Shown: positions 46,501-58,566 of the stretch, piece after piece
How the letters are laid out: each line of letters begins with the position of its first letter
Position numbering within the stretch: the stretch's first letter is position 1
Made by a program: the position numbers and the translations under genes
Source of the DNA: Ancylostoma caninum
Lineage: Eukaryota; Nematoda; Chromadorea; Rhabditida; Ancylostomatidae
Length of the DNA: 64,000 nucleotides
NCBI GenBank assembly: GCA_037903475.1
Contig: JBAJFG010000120.1
Span: 1,054,001-1,118,000 of the forward strand
Direction: 5' to 3'
The notes under the pieces: generated by a model
Database searches by the model: none
Seen by the model: the letters and a program-made list of their open reading frames with translations, nothing else
Told to the model about the DNA's origin: nothing

Positions 46501-48812
46501 ACTCGAATTCATGGTTCAGAGGTATGTCGGCACACTCCGAGCGCAGCGAGTATCCCATCTGTGAAGGTTCGAAACCTCTAAGGGTTTGAAGGTTTTGCAA
46601 GTGCCTCATCATTCAAAGACCACAGTTGTCAGTTAGCTCCTAGCTAGCTCATGGTTGCAAACCAGAGCTGACAGTTCACCGCGACCTTCTGCTCATCGTT
46701 TCATCGCCGTTCTAGGAGGTTTACTACCACCCCTCGAATATGTTGAGCCAGACATTCTGGCAATCATTCTAACGTCGATGTTTATCCTTGGATTGAAATT
46801 TCAGCCTACCTCTTACCACTCACCGATGAAATGAACTTCTTTGAGCGAACTGTCAATTTCGTTAGTGCTGGCATAGCACAGTTCGTTTCACTACAAATCC
46901 TAGAGAAATATCAGGTACCTCATCCACCCTTGGCTTTTGCAAAAAAAAAAAACAAAATCTCCCCAAGAATTTCAGAAAATGTGGACTCGACATGGCGTAT
47001 TGTGGGATGAGGAGGAGTTCTATCGTAGAATCAATTATTTACTGTCAAACTCTGACGAATTCCTTGAATTCGCCCGACCTACTACCGCAAAAATTGTTCA
47101 CGTTGGTGGCATTGCGCTACCTGAAAAAGCTCCATTAACAACAGTGAGTTCGCTGGAATGAGTACTTGCACTCATTAGCTGTTAATACCTGTGAATTTCT
47201 TTCTCAAATTTCGTTTTCTTCCAGGAATTTCGAGAACTCATGGAGAGGAAAGACAGAGATGGTGTGGTCTACATTTCTTTCGGTTCTGTCGTCCCCACGA
47301 TTGATGTCGGTCATTATTTTCTTCGCATCGCAGCCTTCCGATTTAAATTTTTCAAAGCTATTTCAGATGCCACCGTATTTCCGAGAGGCGATCTTCCACG
47401 TGACAAGGGCATTCCCAAGAATTACATTTATATGGAAAAAAGATAGTGACGACGTCGCACCGGCGATTCCAAATTTGCACACGTTTGCATGGTTACCACA
47501 ACAATCTCTTCTCGGTAAGATTATAGAGGTGTTCCAGATAGTACAAATTCTTGCAGATGAAAGATGGCAAGTGTGGCTCATAATGGAGAAATGAGCGGAA
47601 CAGCTAGCTGGGATCCATAATCTGCTAAATATGATAGTGAAATTTGCAGACCACCACAACCTCCTGTGCTTCGTGTCTCACGCAGGTTTGAACAGTGTAC
47701 TCGAAGTGACAAGAAGTGGGAAGCCGTCTATCCTGGTTCCTATTTTTGGTGATCAATTCAGGTGAGTGAAGAAGTGACCCTACAGGTTCAGATCAAAAAT
47801 GCTTGTATGTGCAAAAAATCTTTTCTTTTCTGAACAAATGACTATCACATCCAGAGCTTGGGTGATATTTTCGAGGTTAGAAAAATCCCACAAGAGCTTC
47901 CAGAAAATTTGTTGTTGCTGGATGGTTAGTTTGTCGCCTGTAAAGATTCTTGCAACGATTCTATGCTGAGAGCTGCGACGAGAGATAGTACTTGAAAATT
48001 GTCAAAGTAATTTTCTGATGGCGTAAAGATAGAGAAAAAAGAAAAAAAGTAATTACAGGCCGACTAAAAATAAGTTTATCTTTTGGAAATACAAAAATGT
48101 CTAAATACTCTGCGAACAGGGCATAACAACGTGGCTTTCTACGTTTGATAGTTATGACATTTACCTTAAAGCCGTAGTTTCAGAAATGCACGACTTGTGG
48201 AAGCAAAAAACACCACAGTACTCATAATGAAGGAGGATTTCAACAGCGAAACATTCGAGGCTGCTCTTCACCAGGTTCTCTCAGATCATAGGTATGTCGT
48301 ATTCCATAAAAGAGAGTTTTGTTTGGGAAAAAGACCTTTTCGAAGTAATAGTTGATAAAGCTATTTGCCGCTCGGGGGAAAACTAAATGCCACAAATATG
48401 TGAACCAATGCTAATATTTTGACCTAGAGTTAATTCATGGCTATTGAGTTGCGTAGCTAATAGGGCCAGCTTCTCGAAATTTTTTACCTGATACGTAGTA
48501 AGATGTTGTTGTAAAAGATATTCAAACGATCATTTCAGCTTCGCAGTACGAACGAAGCGACTAGCGTCCTTGATGGTTAGCAAACCGTTCCCTCTGAAGG
48601 AAAGACTCCTGTCAACAGTTGAATTCTCTATCCGACACGGTAAAATCGACGATCTGGATGTATATGGCCGGAATCTGAACGTATTGCAGTACTACAGCAT
48701 TGACGTGGTCGCATTTCTAGTTACTCTTACTCTTTTAGTTATGATTTCCGTTGTTCAGTTGTCTAGGCTTTGTTTAGGAGCAATACTAGCGAGGAAGTTA
48801 AAGATAGAATAA
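43592..48812 (+). CDS. UDP-glucuronosyltransferase B, intact
   Basis: Complete 12-exon gene, 1551 nt, 516 residues, no disabling change. Exons: 43592-43735, 43821-43883, 44558-44699, 44791-44891, 45620-45719, 46805-46914, 46976-47143, 47225-47305, 47367-47514, 47650-47761, 48184-48291, 48539-48812. A signal peptide (MKSLLLLFLVVDVSES) leads into HKILVFSAPLGYSHMQFMGR, whose SHM histidine is in the catalytic-base position. The donor-sugar region reads FVSHAGLNSVLEVTRSGKP then GDQF; HAG replaces the more usual HGG. The C-terminus has a membrane helix (VVAFLVTLTLLVMISVV) and a cytosolic basic tail (RKLKIE). Exon lengths equal those of gene C except exon 1 (144 against 147 nt), showing descent by tandem duplication. 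Intron 5 is enlarged by a family 3 transposon copy. Confidence 0.94.
46037..46733 (+). mobile_element. DNA-transposon-derived repeat, family 3 (copy 2) in UGT-B intron 5
   Basis: About 697 bp with inverted ends GGGGTGGTAGTAAACCT (left, 46037) and its complement (right, ending 46733), followed inward by diverged matching sequence. No transposase frame. A related copy is at 35996-36838. Confidence 0.75.
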
Positions 48813-50117
48813 TTCATTACACTACATTTACCATGTTACGAGTTTGCCAACGTGTTTTGAGGGTAGCATTACACGAGTCTTTGAATAATGTTAATGTTGC
48901 TAGTAACAGCCAGGGTAGCCAAAAAATTATGGAACTACGCACAGGCCACATTTCTCGAAAACTGCCGTACTTGCTTTTTTTGCACTGCCAATGCCGCGTC
49001 TAATTCGTGATGTCCGCCTCATAATTATGTAGTCCAATCTTGCTTTTCCTAAACAACCAATATGTTTACAGTTCTGGCTTGTGCCAGCTATTGTATGTAA
49101 ATTGTCATCTAAGTAATTAGGCTTTCGAAGTAAAATGTAAATTCTGCAAACTTGTACGCCAATGCCTTAACGATGAATTCAGTTTGCACAGAGGATCAGC
49201 TTTGTAGGGATTCAAAACATGAGCTTCAGTAAACCTTTCGCAGTGCTCTGTTCATGTGTATAGTGCAAATATGGATTACAGTACGTATTCTCTCTATGTA
49301 TTTTATAAAAAATTCGTCGAATAAATCTACTTTACAGTCAGCATTAAAGCATTTAAAGCAATAGTCAAGTAGCAGCATATGGAATACCACGCAGTTCATG
49401 GCACTAGGAGTGATTTTTGAATCTGTTCATAAATTAGGACACTCTGTGGGTGAGTGCACAGGAATGATTCTTGCTCGTACTCCACCTCCTCGAGCTAGAT
49501 CATTCTTACTCTTCAAATGCGCACTACTTCAGAGAAAACAAAACAAAATACATATTTAAGCAAAAACAACTCCCAGCAAATACAATGGTGTTATGAAAGC
49601 CCTGAGCCGTATGACATTCTTCTTCAACATCTTCAACTCTGATGAAATTTTCCATAACTAGGAATGCATTAAGGAAGGGGAATAAGTAGTAGATGTAGGG
49701 GGCAATGTCTGGGGATGGAGAACAGTGTCCCAGCCCACCTCCTCCAATTTCCTACGGGTCTCTTTAGCTATATGGGGCCGCTATCGCAGAGTAGGTGACA
49801 GAAACTCGTCTCGGCAGTTTCTCTCGAAAAGCATCCGCGAGTTTCTGGAGCTGATTGGCGTACATTTTACCGGTGACTGTGTGCTCGTAATAATAGTTCC
49901 TCGCGAATCCCAGAAGTAGCAAGGCAGACACTTGTCGAGGTGCAGGTACGATTTGGTGGGTACCGATCAATAATCGAAAGTTCTGAACCTTTCAAGAAAT
50001 CAGCTCAAGACCTTCTTGCCACACTAATGAAAACGATAACTCCATCACTTTCGAGAGGAGAGTAGAAAAAAAAACGAAGCTAACTCAACTCTTGATGCTT
50101 ATACATACTTATCATCT
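48813..50117. other. intergenic, UGT-B 3' flank
   Basis: No gene supported. The nearest clear AATAAA is at 49320-49325, about 500 bp after the UGT-B stop codon, so either the 3' untranslated region is long or a variant signal is used. Confidence 0.4.
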
Positions 50118-53100
50118 CCTAGCCACATGAAGTGACTACAGAGAGCATCGTCGTAGTGCAACACCACAGCAGCTGGGTGTCGTGCCCCCGCAAGCGCCCA
50201 GCCATATGGAGTGGCTACAGAGAGCATCGTCATAATGCAACACCACAGCAGCTGGGTGCCGTGCCCCCGCAAGCGCCCAGCCATATGGAGTGGCTCCAGA
50301 GAGCATCGTCATAGTGCAACACCACAGCAGCTGGGTGCCGTGCCACCGCAAGCGCCCAACCATATGGAGTGGCTCCAGAGAGCATCGTCATAATGCAACA
50401 CCACAGCAGCTGGGTGCCGTGCCTCCGCAAGCGCCCAGCCATATGGAGTGGCTCCAGAGAGCATCGTCATAGTGCAACACCACAGCAGCTGGGTGCCGTG
50501 CCCCCGCAAGCGCCCAGCCATATGGAGGGGCTACAGAGAGCATCGTCAAAGTGCAACACCAAGCAGCTGGGTGCCGTGCCCCCGCAAGCGCCCAGCCATA
50601 TGGAGGGGCTCCAGAGAGCATCGTCAAAGTGCAACACCAAGCAGCTGGGTGCCGTGCCCCCGCAAGCGCCCAGCCATATGGAGTGGCTACAGAGAGCATC
50701 GTCAAAGTGCAACACCAAGCAGCTGGGTGCCGTGCCCTCGCAAGCGCCTAGCCATATGGAGTGGCTATAGAGAGCATCGTCGTAGTGCAACACCACAGCA
50801 ACTGGGTGCCGTGCCCTCGCAAGCGCCTAGCCATATGGAGTGGCTCCAGAGAACATCGCCGTAGTGCAACACCACAGCAGCTGGGTGCCGTGCCCTCGCA
50901 AGCGCCTAGCCATATGGAGTGGCTATAGAGAGCATCGCCGTAGTGCAACACCACAGCAGCTGAGTGCCGTGCCCTCGCAAGCGCCTAGCCATATGGAGTG
51001 GCTATAGAGAGCATCAGCGTAGTGCAACACCACAGCAACTGGGTGCCGTGCCCTCGCAAGCGCCTAGATATATGGAGTGGCTATAGAGAGCATCAGCGTA
51101 GTGCAACACCACAGCAACTGGGTGCCGTGCCCTCGCAAGCGCCCAGCCATATGGAGTGGCTCCAGAGAGCATCGTCATAGTGCAACACCACAGCAGCTGG
51201 GTGCCGTGCCCCCGCAAGCGCCCAGCCATATGGAGTGGCTCCAGAGAGCATCGTCATAGTGCAACACCAAGCAGCTGGGTGCCGTGCCCCCGCAAGCGCC
51301 CAGCCATATGGAGGGGCTACAGAGAGCATCGTCAAAGTGCAACACCAAGCAGCTGGGTGCCGTGCCCCCGCAAGCGCCCAGCCATATGGAGTGGCTACAG
51401 AGAGCATCGTCAAAGTGCAACACCAAGCAGCTGGGTGCCGTGCCCCGCAAGCGCCCAGCCATATGGAGTGGCTACAGAGAGCATCGTCAAGTGCAACACC
51501 AAGCAGCTGGGTGCCGTGCCCCCGCAAGCGCCCAGCCATATGGAGTGGCTACAGAGAGCATCGTCAAAGTGCAACACCAAGCAGCTGGGTGCCGTGCCCT
51601 CGCAAGCGCCTAGCCATATGGAGTGGCTATAGAGAGCATCGTCGTAGTGCAACACCACAGCAACTGGGTGCCGTGCCCTCGCAAGCGCCTAGCCATATGG
51701 AGTGGCTCCAGAGAACATCGCCGTAGTGCAACACCACAGCAGCTGGGTGCCGTGCCCTCGCAAGCGCCCAGCCATATGGAGTGGCTCCAGAGAGCATCGT
51801 CATAGTGCAACACCACAGCAGCTGGGTGCCGTGCCCCCGCAAGCGCCTAGCCATATGGAGTGGCTCCAGAGAGCATCGTCATAATGCAACACCACAGCAA
51901 CTGGGTGCCGTGCCCTCGCAAGCGCCTAGCCATATGGAGTGGCTCCAGAGAACATCGCCGTAGTGCAACACCACAGCAGCTGGGTGCCGTGCCCTCGCAA
52001 GCGCCTAGATATATGGAGTGGCTATAGAGAGCATCGCCGTAGTGCAACACTACAGCAGCTGGGTGCCGTGCCTCCGCAAGCGCCCAGCCATATGGAGTGG
52101 CTCCAGAGAGCATCGTCATAGTGCAACACCACAGCAGCTGGGTGCCGTGCCCTCGCAAGCGCCTAGCCATATGGAGTGGCTCCAGAGAGCATCGTCAAAG
52201 TGCAACACCAAGCAGCTGGGTGCCGTGCCCTCGCAAGCGCCTAGCCATATGGAGTGGCTATAGAGAGCATCGTCGTAGTGCAACACCACAGCAACTGGGT
52301 GCCGTGCCCTCGCAAGCGCCTAGCCATATGGAGTGGCTCCAGAGAACATCGCCGTAGTGCAACACCACAGCAGCTGGGTGCCGTGCCCTCGCAAGCGCCT
52401 AGCCATATGGAGTGGCTATAGAGAGCATCGCCGTAGTGCAACACCACAGCAGCTGGGTGCCGTGCCCCCGCAAGCGCCCAGCCATATGGAGTGGCTACAG
52501 AGAGCATCGTCAAAGTGCAACACCAAGCAGCTGGGTGCCGTGCCCTCGCAAGCGCCTAGCCATATGGAGTGGCTACAGAGAGCATCGTCAAAGTGCAACA
52601 CCAAGCAGCTGGGTGCCGTGCCCTCGCAAGCGCCTAGCCATATGGAGTGGCTCCAGAGAGCATCGTCATAGTGCAACACCACAGCAGCTGGGTGCCGTGC
52701 CCTCGCAAGCGCCTAGCCATATGGAGTGGCTCCAGAGAGCATCGTCAAAGTGCAACACCAAGCAGCTGGGTGCCGTGCCCTCGCAAGCGCCTAGCCATAT
52801 GGAGTGGCTATAGAGAGCATCGTCGTAGTGCAACACCACAGCAACTGGGTGCCGTGCCCTCGCAAGCGCCTAGCCATATGGAGTGGCTCCAGAGAACATC
52901 GCCGTAGTGCAACACCACAGCAGCTGGGTGCCGTGCCCTCGCAAGCGCCTAGCCATATGGAGTGGCTATAGAGAGCATCGCCGTAGTGCAACACCACAGC
53001 AGCTGGGTGCCGTGCCCCCGCAAGCGCCCAGCCATATGGAGTGGCTACAGAGAGCATCGTCAAAGTGCAACACCAAGCAGCTGGGTGCCGTGCCCTCGCA

Positions 53101-54532
53101 AGCGCCTAGCCATATGGAGTGGCTACAGAGAGCATCGTCAAAGTGCAACACCAAGCAGCTGGGTGCCGTGCCCTCGCAAGCGCCTAGCCATATGGAGTGG
53201 CTATAGAGAGCATCGTCGTAGTGCAACACCACAGCAACTGGGTGCCGTGCCCTCGCAAGCGCCTAGCCATATGGAGTGGCTATAGAGAGCATCAGCGTAG
53301 TGCAACACCACAGCAACTGGGTGCCGTGCCCTCGCAAGCGCCTAGATATATGGAGTGGCTATAGAGAGCATCGCCGTAGTGCAACACTACAGCAGCTGGG
53401 TGCCGTGCCTCCGCAAGCGCCCAGCCATATGGAGTGGCTCCAGAGAGCATCGTCATAGTGCAACACACAGCAGCTGGGTGCCGTGCCCCCGCAAGCGCCT
53501 AGCCATATGGAGTGGCTCCAGAGAGCATCGTCATAATGCAACACCACAGCAACTGGGTGCCGTGCCCTCGCAAGCGCCTAGCCATATGGAGTGGCTCCAG
53601 AGAACATCGCCGTAGTGCAACACCACAGCAGCTGGGTGCCGTGCCCTCGCAAGCGCCTAGATATATGGAGTGGCTATAGAGAGCATCGCCGTAGTGCAAC
53701 ACCACAGCAGCTGGGTGCCGTGCCTCCGCAAGCGCCCAGCCATATGGAGTGGCTCCAGAGAGCATCGTCATAATGCAACACCACAGCAACTGGGTGCCGT
53801 GCCCTCGCAAGCGCCTAGCCATATGGAGTGGCTCCAGAGAACATCGCCGTAGTGCAACACCAAGCAGCTGGGTGCCGTGCCCTCGCAAGCGCCTAGATAT
53901 ATGGAGTGGCTCCAGAGAGCATCGTCATAATGCAACACCACAGCAACTGGGTGCCGTGCCCTCGCAAGCGCCTAGCCATATGGAGTGGCTATAGAGAGCA
54001 TCGCCGTAGTGCAACACCACAGCAGCTGAGTGCCGTGCCCTCGCAAGCGCCTAGCCATATGGAGTGGCTATAGAGAGCATCGTCGTAGTGCAACACCACA
54101 GCAACTGGGTGCCGTGCCCTCGCAAGCGCCTAGCCATATGGAGTGGCTCCAGAGAACATCGCCGTAGTGCAACACCACAGCAGCTGGGTGCCGTGCCCTC
54201 GCAAGCGCCTAGCCATATGGAGTGGCTATAGAGAGCATCGCCGTAGTGCAACACCACAGCAGCTGAGTGCCGTGCCCTCGCAAGCGCCTAGCCATATGGA
54301 GTGGCTCCAGAGAGCATCGTCGTAGTGCAACACCACAGCAGCTGGGTGCCGTGCCCTCGCAAGCGCCTAGCCATATGGAGTGGCTATAGAGAGCATCAGC
54401 GTAGTGCAACACCACAGCAACTGGGTGCCGTGCCCTCGCAAGCGCCTAGATATATGGAGTGGCTATAGAGAGCATCGCCGTAGTGCAACACCACAGCAGC
54501 TGGGTGCCGTGCCCATGCAAGCGCTTAGCCAG
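50118..54532 (+). repeat. 79-bp-period minisatellite, about 56 copies
   Basis: The array is continuous for about 4.4 kb. Each unit holds CATATGGAGTGGCT, AGAGAGCATCG, GTGCAACACCA, GCTGGGTGCCGTGCC and CGCAAGCGCC. Most units are 79 bp; some are 78 bp because ACCACAGCAG is shortened to ACCAAGCAG. Units vary at a few fixed positions (CTACAG/CTCCAG/CTATAG, GTCATA/GTCGTA/GCCGTA/AGCGTA, CCAGCC/CTAGCC/CTAGAT). The unit lacks stop codons in several frames, so frames of 60-163 codons appear on both strands. They shift frame at each 79-bp unit and are not genes. It lies between the 3' ends of the converging UGT-B and UGT-C. Confidence 0.97.
52097..53206 (+). repeat. higher-order repeat within the minisatellite, period 550 bp
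   Basis: A seven-unit block repeats with a 550-bp offset: reading frames starting at 52097, 52241, 52333 and 52412 recur with the same order of variant units at 52647, 52791, 52883 and 52962. This points to a recent block duplication. Confidence 0.85.
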
Positions 54533-54812
54533 ACAAGAACTGCTGAATGCGCTCATCTGTTCGAAATTTCCCTACGTGGTACCAATGGTTAAATTAGTCT
54601 TAACATTCCAATGCAAAAACACTTTCACAAACGGAATTTGATATAGGACTGCAATTATTACTAGATACATACAGCACATGAAACACATTGCATATCATAT
54701 ATTTCTAGAGCCGTGTAGAGTTATACAATGCTTGAGTGCACATGCTCAAAGCGCATTTAGCGCAACCTACTATTTACAGCAAGAATTTCTCAATCTAGAA
54801 TATGTTCAGTAA

Positions 54813-57800
54813 TCACTCCCTCTTCAACTTGCTCACAATTACCACTCTCAAGCAAAATTTACATAGCTGAATAAACGAAAGCAGTATTAAAACAAACAGA
54901 GTAGCTAAAAATGCTACAACGTCAACACTATAGTACTGCAACGTGTACAAGTGGCGCCCATTGATATCCAAGTTGCTAATCTTGCCGTGTCGGGTTGAGA
55001 ATTCGACTGTTGACAGTAATCGCTCCTTTAGTGGGAACGGTTTGTTCACCATAAGCGACGCCAATCGTTTTGCTCGGACTGCGAAGCTGCAAGAACAGAT
55101 TTTTGGCTGAACTTTTTTCCTGCTGTTTCTGGAACCTTTTACTCGTGCTTAGAGAATTAGCCGCAAACGAATGCACGCCTAATTTATTCATTTTGCCGGT
55201 TTTGTAAGAGAATACTATGCATTCATGTGGTCTTATATGCTTGAAGTAGAAAGTAGAACTGCGCACGCCGCCGTACTCCTTCATATTTGATCCAAAAGAA
55301 AAATGACGCAAACCCCTTGCAAGCAGTCGGACACTCACAATGTCATCAATTTCTCCCAAGACCTCCATTATTCATGAAAATGAGCACACCTGTCATCGGA
55401 TAGAATCCGACGGAGCGCAGCTTCAAAGGATTCACTGTTGAAATCTTCCTTCGTTATGAGAACTGTGGTGTTTTTCGCCATTACAAGCCGTGCATTTCTG
55501 GAAAATTGTTCAAATAATATGGATCTCATCCAAGAAGTAAGTGTACATCTCAGCTTTCTGGGAAAGGCTTGAGCATATTCGTACACACTCCTCTCGAGCC
55601 CATACGAGATCTTTTAGCCCTGCCTTAGAGTAAGGTCTTTGTTTACCTAAATTGATCACCAAAAATAGGAACGAGGATGGACGGTTTTCCGCTTCGTGTC
55701 AACTCAAGCACGCTGTTTAAGCCGCCGTGTGAAACAAAACACAACAGGTTGGGATGATCTGAAAAAATAACTCTGTAAACTCCAGTGAAAAATGCCATAG
55801 AGAATGTCCAAGAATACCTAGGATAGATAGTTGCGGAAGCCATGTGAATGTGCGCAGGTTGGGTATCGTCGGAACGGTGTCATTAGCATCTGTTTTCCAT
55901 ATGAATGTAATCCGTGGAAAGGTCCTTACCACGTGGAAAATTGCTTCCCGAAAGTAGCTTGGCATCTGAATATGATCTCTTTATTTTTTTACTGTCAGAA
56001 ATTCCTAGATCCACCTATGGTGAAGATATTTTACGTTCCAGCTCTCATAAAAGATTCTTTTCTTCAAAACACCGCGTCTTCAGTACTTCTTCGACTCTCA
56101 ACTAATTTGATTTGATCACTTTTGAACTCCTCAATTTTATTATTCAGTGGAAAAATACTTCAACTCTATACCTGTTTAGTAGGTACAAAAGATCCAAACG
56201 AGATATACACGACACCTATCCTGTCTTCTCGTTCCATTAACACTCGAAACTCCTAAAATAAAGAGCGATAGCAAGTTAACATTTTGACAATGTGATAAGG
56301 ATAGCTGCACTAACGACTGTCAAATGCAGTTGCTCACCTCCGCTAATTCCGTTTTTTCGGGTATTGTAACGCCACCAATGTGCACTATTTTGGCAGTCGT
56401 AGGGCGGGCAAAGTCCAGAAATTCGTCAGAATTTGACAGCAGATAATTGACCTTTTCGTAATAATCCCTCATCTTCAGTGATGAACCATAACGTTCCCAC
56501 ACCCGCTAAAATTTTGCACAGACTTCATAGCCAATTGTTGCAGCTGTAAATAGGCGCATACTTCGTACTTAGTCATCCATTGTGCTGCAGCAGTGGTGGT
56601 TATGTAGGTACTGATGAAGTTGACAGTTCTTTCGAAGAAGTCCATTTTGTCGGTGTGTAGCGTGAAAATCGCTGAAAATCTCGGATGCAACATTTTTAAG
56701 ATTTTTTCCTTTCAAACATATTTTAGCGCAAATGCTTGTTGTCTAGGACGACTTACCTTCCTCAACTGACACGCGGCTGGTTTCTATGTTCCGCCCATGT
56801 GGAGGCCCAAGAAGTAAACCCCGTATGCCTTACACCCAGGGGTAAAATACTGGATGCTATCAGGCCAGCCGATGGACACGGGTGAGCAGAGAGCGTTTTA
56901 GTTCAACAATCTCTGGTAACAAACCCCATCCCTTTAACGTTCTAATGAGATTTGACCATTTCTAATTCATCTGCCATATCTGCAAGTTCTAATAAGTATA
57001 TGTGAAGTTTTTCCATATTTCTATATCTTCTCTGAAGCTCTTCCCTTAACCAGGGTAGTTAGCCATTAGGAACTTTCATACTTCCAGAAAATTGGAAACT
57101 AGCATGGTGAAAGGAGATATTTGAATGTCCAGAAAACAGAGAAAACTGTGAACCTCTTTTGAGCCTCTGAACATGATGCTTACATCAAAATGTTAGGCAA
57201 AAAATAAACTCAGCCAGATACTTCGAATACGCTCGAGTAACAAATGCTCAGCACTCATGTACACGCACCCAAATCTATTCCATCTGCTATTTGAAGAGTT
57301 TCCTAGGTTTCTTTGGAAAGCAAAACACTCACAAGGGACAATGCTTGGAAGACTCGGCAAGTCCCAGAGCCTGACCATGGAATCCGTTACTCCTATTGCT
57401 GACGCGCAAATAATGTGATCCACTCCAGCTCTCTGTAAATACTTATAGTCTCGCCAAGGTATGTACGTATGTAGTTCACAAGTAGCCTAGCAATGGCAAT
57501 TCTGGGTGCTCCGTGGGCTTGGCCACTCCAGCAGTGACATAGTTGAGCCTGGCAAAGATTCCTTACTATGGAAAATCTTGGGGAAGGAGAAACGAGGATT
57601 GAGAATCAGGTAGGGTTAGATTCAAGGAAGAGAGATGTGCTGTCTGAGCTCTTTCCCCATAGTTTGAACTGATCTCATTGTGGAAATGAGATGTGATATT
57701 ATCATGGGAGATGGGTGAGGTAGCAAAGGGCTTTCAAGTCTATTATGTCCTCCAGCAAAGAAAAATCTAAAGCCCCAGAGATCTCTCGTCTAAAGTGAGA

Positions 57801-58566
57801 GTAGAGACTCCCAGAAAGAAAGCCCTAGAAAGATGTGAGAAAAAAAACTATGAGAATTTGCGCCGACAGAATCGCTTCGCTTCAATTGCGCTGAGGAATT
57901 CCATGTACGAAAACAGTGTCCTAACCTCGAATAACCCGAATCCACAGGCACCTATCGTTTCAGTGATGCCCACATCAAAACGTTCGTTCTTCAAAATCTC
58001 CATGATGCGATTGTCGCTGAGAAGTACTGAAAAACTTATCAAATTGTAGAAATCGACCTAAAAAAAGTTTTCCTATTTTTAAACTAACAGTCGCACGCAT
58101 CCGCCTGATGCTGGGTGAAAGTGTCAACGAACGACAAATGAGTGAATAGCGATGTGCTGCCTCTGCTCCATAAGTTGAAACTTTTCGGACGCATTTTATC
58201 TTTCAGGTCTTCAGGAAGTTCATGCAAGATCTAGAACTCAGAAGTCTCTCCACGATCAGTAGATGTCTGGGACATTTCCAAAATGAACCTGCTTTGTCAA
58301 TGTGGAAACTGCATACACATGTCTCGAGTCCTGGACTTGGTGAAGAACAGTCTACAACAGTGACAAATTCCCATACCACCTAGGATCATCTCAAAAGATT
58401 GCCTTATCGGAATACTCACTACGTCATGTCCAGCTTGCTGAAGGATGTCTGCTATACGGCCCAAGAAATGTATGTGAGAATAGCCTAATGGAGCCGAATA
58501 AATGAGAATCTTGTAGGAGTCAGCCAGTTGGAGACAGAAAACCAAGAGTAATTGTTGCCTGAACAT
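54813..58566 (-). CDS. UDP-glucuronosyltransferase C, intact
   Basis: Complete 12-exon minus-strand gene, 1554 nt, 517 residues. Exons in transcript order: 58420-58566, 58289-58351, 58089-58230, 57926-58026, 57333-57432, 56562-56671, 56338-56505, 56172-56252, 55818-55965, 55647-55758, 55390-55497, 54813-55086. All phases agree. Signal peptide MFRQQLLLVFCLQLADS, then YKILIYSAPLGYSHIHFLGR. The acceptor domain has FDVGITETIGACGFGLFE. The donor domain has FVSHGGLNSVLELTRSGKP and GDQFRNARLV. A C-terminal membrane helix (VVAFLATLFVLILLSFI) precedes the basic tail KLKRE. It converges with gene B across the minisatellite and is its closest structural match. I see no canonical AATAAA just downstream. 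Confidence 0.94.

Noticed and set aside
50118..54532. CRISPR-like array
   Set aside because: Head-to-tail units without unique spacers in a eukaryotic genome; a minisatellite.
50132..54641. Many open frames of 60-163 codons on both strands
   Set aside because: They come from a stop-poor 79-bp minisatellite unit; the reading frame shifts with each unit and nothing resembles start, splice or codon-use signals of a gene.
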